From: Campylobacter anatolicus
GTDB taxonomy: Bacteria; Campylobacterota; Campylobacteria; Campylobacterales; Campylobacteraceae
Length of the DNA stretch: 64,000 nucleotides
NCBI RefSeq assembly: GCF_018145655.1
Contig: NZ_JAGSSY010000001.1
Span: 434,001-498,000, forward strand
Reading direction: 5' to 3'
The position numbers and the translations under genes are program-made. Positions 60,701-64,000 of the stretch are shown piece after piece. The notes under the pieces are model-generated. The model searched no databases and was not told the DNA's origin. It saw only the letters and a program-made list of their open reading frames with translations. Position 1 is the first letter of the stretch, and each line of letters begins with the position of its first letter.

Positions 60701-62047
60701 CTATTCAAAAAACTCTACATTAAATTTATCAATATCGTAGTTTTTACCAAGATACGCACAAATTTGTATCATATCTGTATGGGCCATCTCAAAACAACTT
60801 GTAGCTCCTGGGCTTGGCGTAATATTAAATATCACGCCATCATCAGTGCTTATACGTCCTTCGCCAAGCTCTAGTTTTTTACTCTCTCTATTTATAATCT
60901 GCGGACGAACGCCACCAAATTTATGAGCATAGACTAAATCATCTGCTGTTATGCTAGGCACGATCTTTCTGACATCTTTGGCAAATTCACGCTTGTTAAT
61001 AAATGGCACTTCAAACAAAAAATTTCGTCCGATATATGCACGTATCTCATCATCTTTAAGTAGATCTTTAAATACATCAAAAACATTTTTATCGAATTTA
61101 AGTGATGAAAGAAATTCAAAAAAGCTTGAGTTACCGTGATAACGCTCAAGCTTTGGCATTGCAAGAGCAGTTGGTCCAAATCGAGTGTTGCCGTTTGCAA
61201 GTATATCAGGATCGCCGTGCAGTGCGGCAAATGGTAACTTTTCGTTTTGCATCATATAAACCTTGCCGTTTAGTAGCCGTTTATTGACAAAATAAAAGCT
61301 TCCGGCCACAGGTAGAGCACTAAGGTGCAAACCATAGCCCATTTTGTGAGCTATATAGAGCGAGTGAGCACCAGCATCTACTACAACAAAGTCTGCGGTG
61401 ATTGCTTGTTTATCGCTAGTTTTTATGTAAAAAGTGTCACCTATTTTTTTAATCTCTTCAACTTTGCAATTTAGGCTTAACTCATATCCATCTCCACCTA
61501 AATCTTTGGCGTTTTTAACGAGTGAATTACTCATTGCACCAAAATCCATTGTAGTGTATTGACCGTCTTTTACGCCCATAGCTACAAGATTTTCAGGACG
61601 TTCGTTACCACGTGCGTCAAAAATTAAATTTGGCTCAATCTCTTTTAAATCATCTTTTTTATAAAGCTCTAAATATGGGAAAATCTCCTTAAATTCATCA
61701 TATCTCGCCATCAATCTAGCCACCTCTTCATCGCCTACGCCTAGCACCATCTTTTGATGAGCAAACATAAATTTTTCGTTATAGCCGTATTTTAGGGCGT
61801 ATTTTATAGGCATTTGGGCTACACGACTAACTTTTTTAGCCTTCTGTATCGTGTAGTTTGTCTCGATGTCTCCGCAGTGAATAGTCTGCGAGTTACCCCT
61901 ACCGTTTGAATTTAGAGTTGCCACGCCTTCATATTTTTCCAAAAGTGCCACACGTTTTATGTCAGAAAACGCTGCAAGTTCATAAAATAGTGCCGTCCCA
62001 CTCGTACCAGCACCAACTATAACTACATCAAAATGTTTCTGCTTCAT
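60701..62047 (-). CDS. mqo: malate:quinone oxidoreductase (Mqo-like FAD enzyme)
   Basis: This 448-residue FAD enzyme has the dinucleotide-binding VVIVGAGTSGTALFYEL at 9-25, GRGNSQTIHCGDIE, VVDAGAHSL and PSPGATSCFE near the end. This is the pattern of the epsilonproteobacterial Mqo (C. jejuni Cj0393c), which oxidises malate to oxaloacetate and passes electrons to menaquinone at the inner membrane. A different FAD oxidase of the same family cannot be excluded. Confidence 0.85.
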   Translation of the reverse strand: MKQKHFDVVIVGAGTSGTALFYELAAFSDIKRVALLEKYEGVATLNSNGRGNSQTIHCGDIETNYTIQKAKKVSRVAQMPIKYALKYGYNEKFMFAHQKMVLGVGDEEVARLMARYDEFKEIFPYLELYKKDDLKEIEPNLIFDARGNERPENLVAMGVKDGQYTTMDFGAMSNSLVKNAKDLGGDGYELSLNCKVEEIKKIGDTFYIKTSDKQAITADFVVVDAGAHSLYIAHKMGYGLHLSALPVAGSFYFVNKRLLNGKVYMMQNEKLPFAALHGDPDILANGNTRFGPTALAMPKLERYHGNSSFFEFLSSLKFDKNVFDVFKDLLKDDEIRAYIGRNFLFEVPFINKREFAKDVRKIVPSITADDLVYAHKFGGVRPQIINRESKKLELGEGRISTDDGVIFNITPSPGATSCFEMAHTDMIQICAYLGKNYDIDKFNVEFFE

Positions 62048-62091
62048 TTAAAACCCCAAAGATAAATTTAAAATATCATACCAAAAACATA

Positions 62092-63114
62092 TCAAAAAGC
62101 ACGTAAATATGAGCGATCTATCTGTTCCCTTGCTCCAAATCGTAACATAGCTGTGAATGCAAAATTTGGATTTCTCAGCAACTCTCTGCCGTAAGCGACG
62201 GCGTCACAAATACCATTTTTTAAAATTTCTTCACCCTGCTCAGCTGTCGTAATAAGACCCACTGCAATGACTGGTACTTTTACGACATTTTTAACCGCCT
62301 TAGCGTAGCCACACTGATAAAGTGGCTCAAATTTTGGTGCATTATCAACTTGCTCGTGAATACCTCCCGCTGAGATATGCAAAAATGAAACGCCTAAGCA
62401 TTCTAGCTCGCGACAAAGCTCAATCGTCTCGCTTATATCATAATCTGCTTTTAACCAGCTATCCGCACTAATGCGAACACCCACAGGTACATTTACAGCA
62501 GCTTTCACCTCCGTCAAAATCTCCTTTAAAAGCCTAGTTCTATTTTCAAAACTACCGCCATATGCGTCTGTGCGAGTATTTGCAACTTTACTTAAAAATT
62601 CATTTATAAGATAGCCATGTGCGGCATGGATCTCTATGAGTTTATACCCTGCTTGTTCCGCTCTTTTAGCGGCAGCAACGAAATTTGCTTTAAATTTAAC
62701 TATCTCATCCGCACTCATCGCCTTTGGAGTAGCGTATTCTGAACTAAATTTAATAGCACTTGGAGCAATTGGCTCAGCTGTCGCCATACTTTTGCGTCCA
62801 GCGTGAGCTAGTTGAATCGCCATAATCGCACCATATTTTGATGCATCTTTTACTAGCCTTTCATGATCGGCTATTTGCTCATCACTCCAAAGTCCAAGGT
62901 CGTTTACGCTTATGCGACCATCAAGTGATACAGCAGTCGCCTCAACTATGATAAGTCCTACACCACCCAAGGAGCGTGCTGCGTAGTGAGTGCGGTGAAA
63001 ACAGCGTGGTTTGCCATTATTATCCTTTGCTTTATACATACACATAGGTGGCATCACGATGCGATTTTTAATCTCTACATCACCAATATTAAACGGCGTT
63101 AAAATTTGAGCCAT
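62092..63114 (-). CDS. old yellow enzyme family NADPH oxidoreductase (NamA/YqjM-like)
   Basis: This 340-residue FMN TIM barrel has LTPFNIGDVEIKNRIVMPPMCMYKA, HAGRKS, EIHAAHGYLINEFLSKVANTR and YGGSFENRTRLLKEI. The short C-terminus ending SYLRAF is typical of the YqjM class, which reduces alpha,beta-unsaturated carbonyls. The frame is open to 63183, but the ATG at 63114 has AAAGGATAAAT and fits the family start. Confidence 0.92.
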   Translation of the reverse strand: MAQILTPFNIGDVEIKNRIVMPPMCMYKAKDNNGKPRCFHRTHYAARSLGGVGLIIVEATAVSLDGRISVNDLGLWSDEQIADHERLVKDASKYGAIMAIQLAHAGRKSMATAEPIAPSAIKFSSEYATPKAMSADEIVKFKANFVAAAKRAEQAGYKLIEIHAAHGYLINEFLSKVANTRTDAYGGSFENRTRLLKEILTEVKAAVNVPVGVRISADSWLKADYDISETIELCRELECLGVSFLHISAGGIHEQVDNAPKFEPLYQCGYAKAVKNVVKVPVIAVGLITTAEQGEEILKNGICDAVAYGRELLRNPNFAFTAMLRFGAREQIDRSYLRAF

Positions 63115-63242
63115 ATTTATCCTTTCAAAGCTAATAAATTTAAATTTGCAAAAAGACAAAAGCTTGAATTTGGTTTTAAACAAGGCCAGGCATATAACCT
63201 ACCATAGTTTTAAATTTACAAACTTGCTTAAAGATAAAAATT

Positions 63243-64000
<758 letters not shown>

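Overview
The window is AT-rich DNA from an epsilonproteobacterium, almost certainly a Campylobacter other than C. jejuni. The reasons are the gene content (cbb3 oxidase, PflB, a complete pgl N-glycosylation locus, a Mqo-type malate oxidoreductase), the gene orders remembered from C. jejuni (ccoN/two-component pair/TauE-like/carA/DUF507; pyrF-nusB-ribH-kdsA; der-aroK-trpS-serS-pflB; pssA-psd-ftsH-prmA-cheY), AAGGA-type ribosome sites and -10 boxes of the TATAAT type without a clear -35. I cannot name the species.

Layout. 1-7.7 kb (minus strand): start of ccoN, a response regulator/PAS histidine kinase pair, a TauE/SafE-like membrane protein, carA, a DUF507 gene, an unknown membrane protein and gdhA, whose promoter carries a 10-bp palindrome. 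7.8-11.2 kb: a short Sua5/YrdC-like gene, then on the plus strand an activator/dehydratase-like pair resembling ATP-dependent double-cubane cluster proteins, then a drug/metabolite transporter. 11.2-12.2 kb: tRNA-Ser(GCT) with a decayed tyrosine integrase just beyond its 3' end, the scar of a lost island. 12.2-15.5 kb (minus): pyrF-nusB-ribH-kdsA-transporter. 15.6-22.4 kb (plus): der-aroK-SMR-trpS-serS-pflB. 22.4-28.6 kb (minus): leuA, preceded by an unlisted 28-codon leader peptide with five consecutive leucine codons, then pssA, psd, ftsH, prmA, cheY. 28.7-47.1 kb (minus): hisA-hisH, then the N-glycosylation locus pglG-F-E-D-C-A-B-J-H-I, a GT25 transferase, a Wzx-like flippase, a UDP-sugar dehydrogenase and gne. 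47.4-50.4 kb (minus): a periplasmic ATP-dependent DNA ligase broken by one TGA codon, a UDP-glucuronate 4-epimerase and a PolB-like exonuclease. 50.5-59.9 kb (plus): a tightly overlapping surface-glycan/LOS operon (acyltransferase, ELM1-like protein, several GT4 enzymes, an O-antigen-ligase-like protein, two NodB deacetylases, a CgeB-like transferase, a WaaE-like GT2). 59.9-64 kb (minus): a second GT25, mqo, an old-yellow-enzyme oxidoreductase and fabI, which runs off the right edge.

How it fits together. The pgl genes describe a whole pathway: PglF/E/D make UDP-diNAcBac, PglC loads it on undecaprenyl phosphate, PglA/J/H/I extend and branch it with Gne-supplied GalNAc, a flippase turns it over and PglB transfers it to proteins in the periplasm. 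The locus differs from C. jejuni as I remember it: PglH is a two-domain fusion, no ABC flippase PglK is present in the window, and a Wzx-like protein and a UDP-sugar dehydrogenase sit in the operon. The neighbouring plus-strand operon probably builds the outer LOS or another surface glycan and bears signs of tandem duplication of a deacetylase/glycosyltransferase module. The most novel-looking signals are the leucine leader upstream of leuA, the PglH fusion with the Wzx-like flippase, the duplicated deacetylase module, and the gdhA promoter palindrome.
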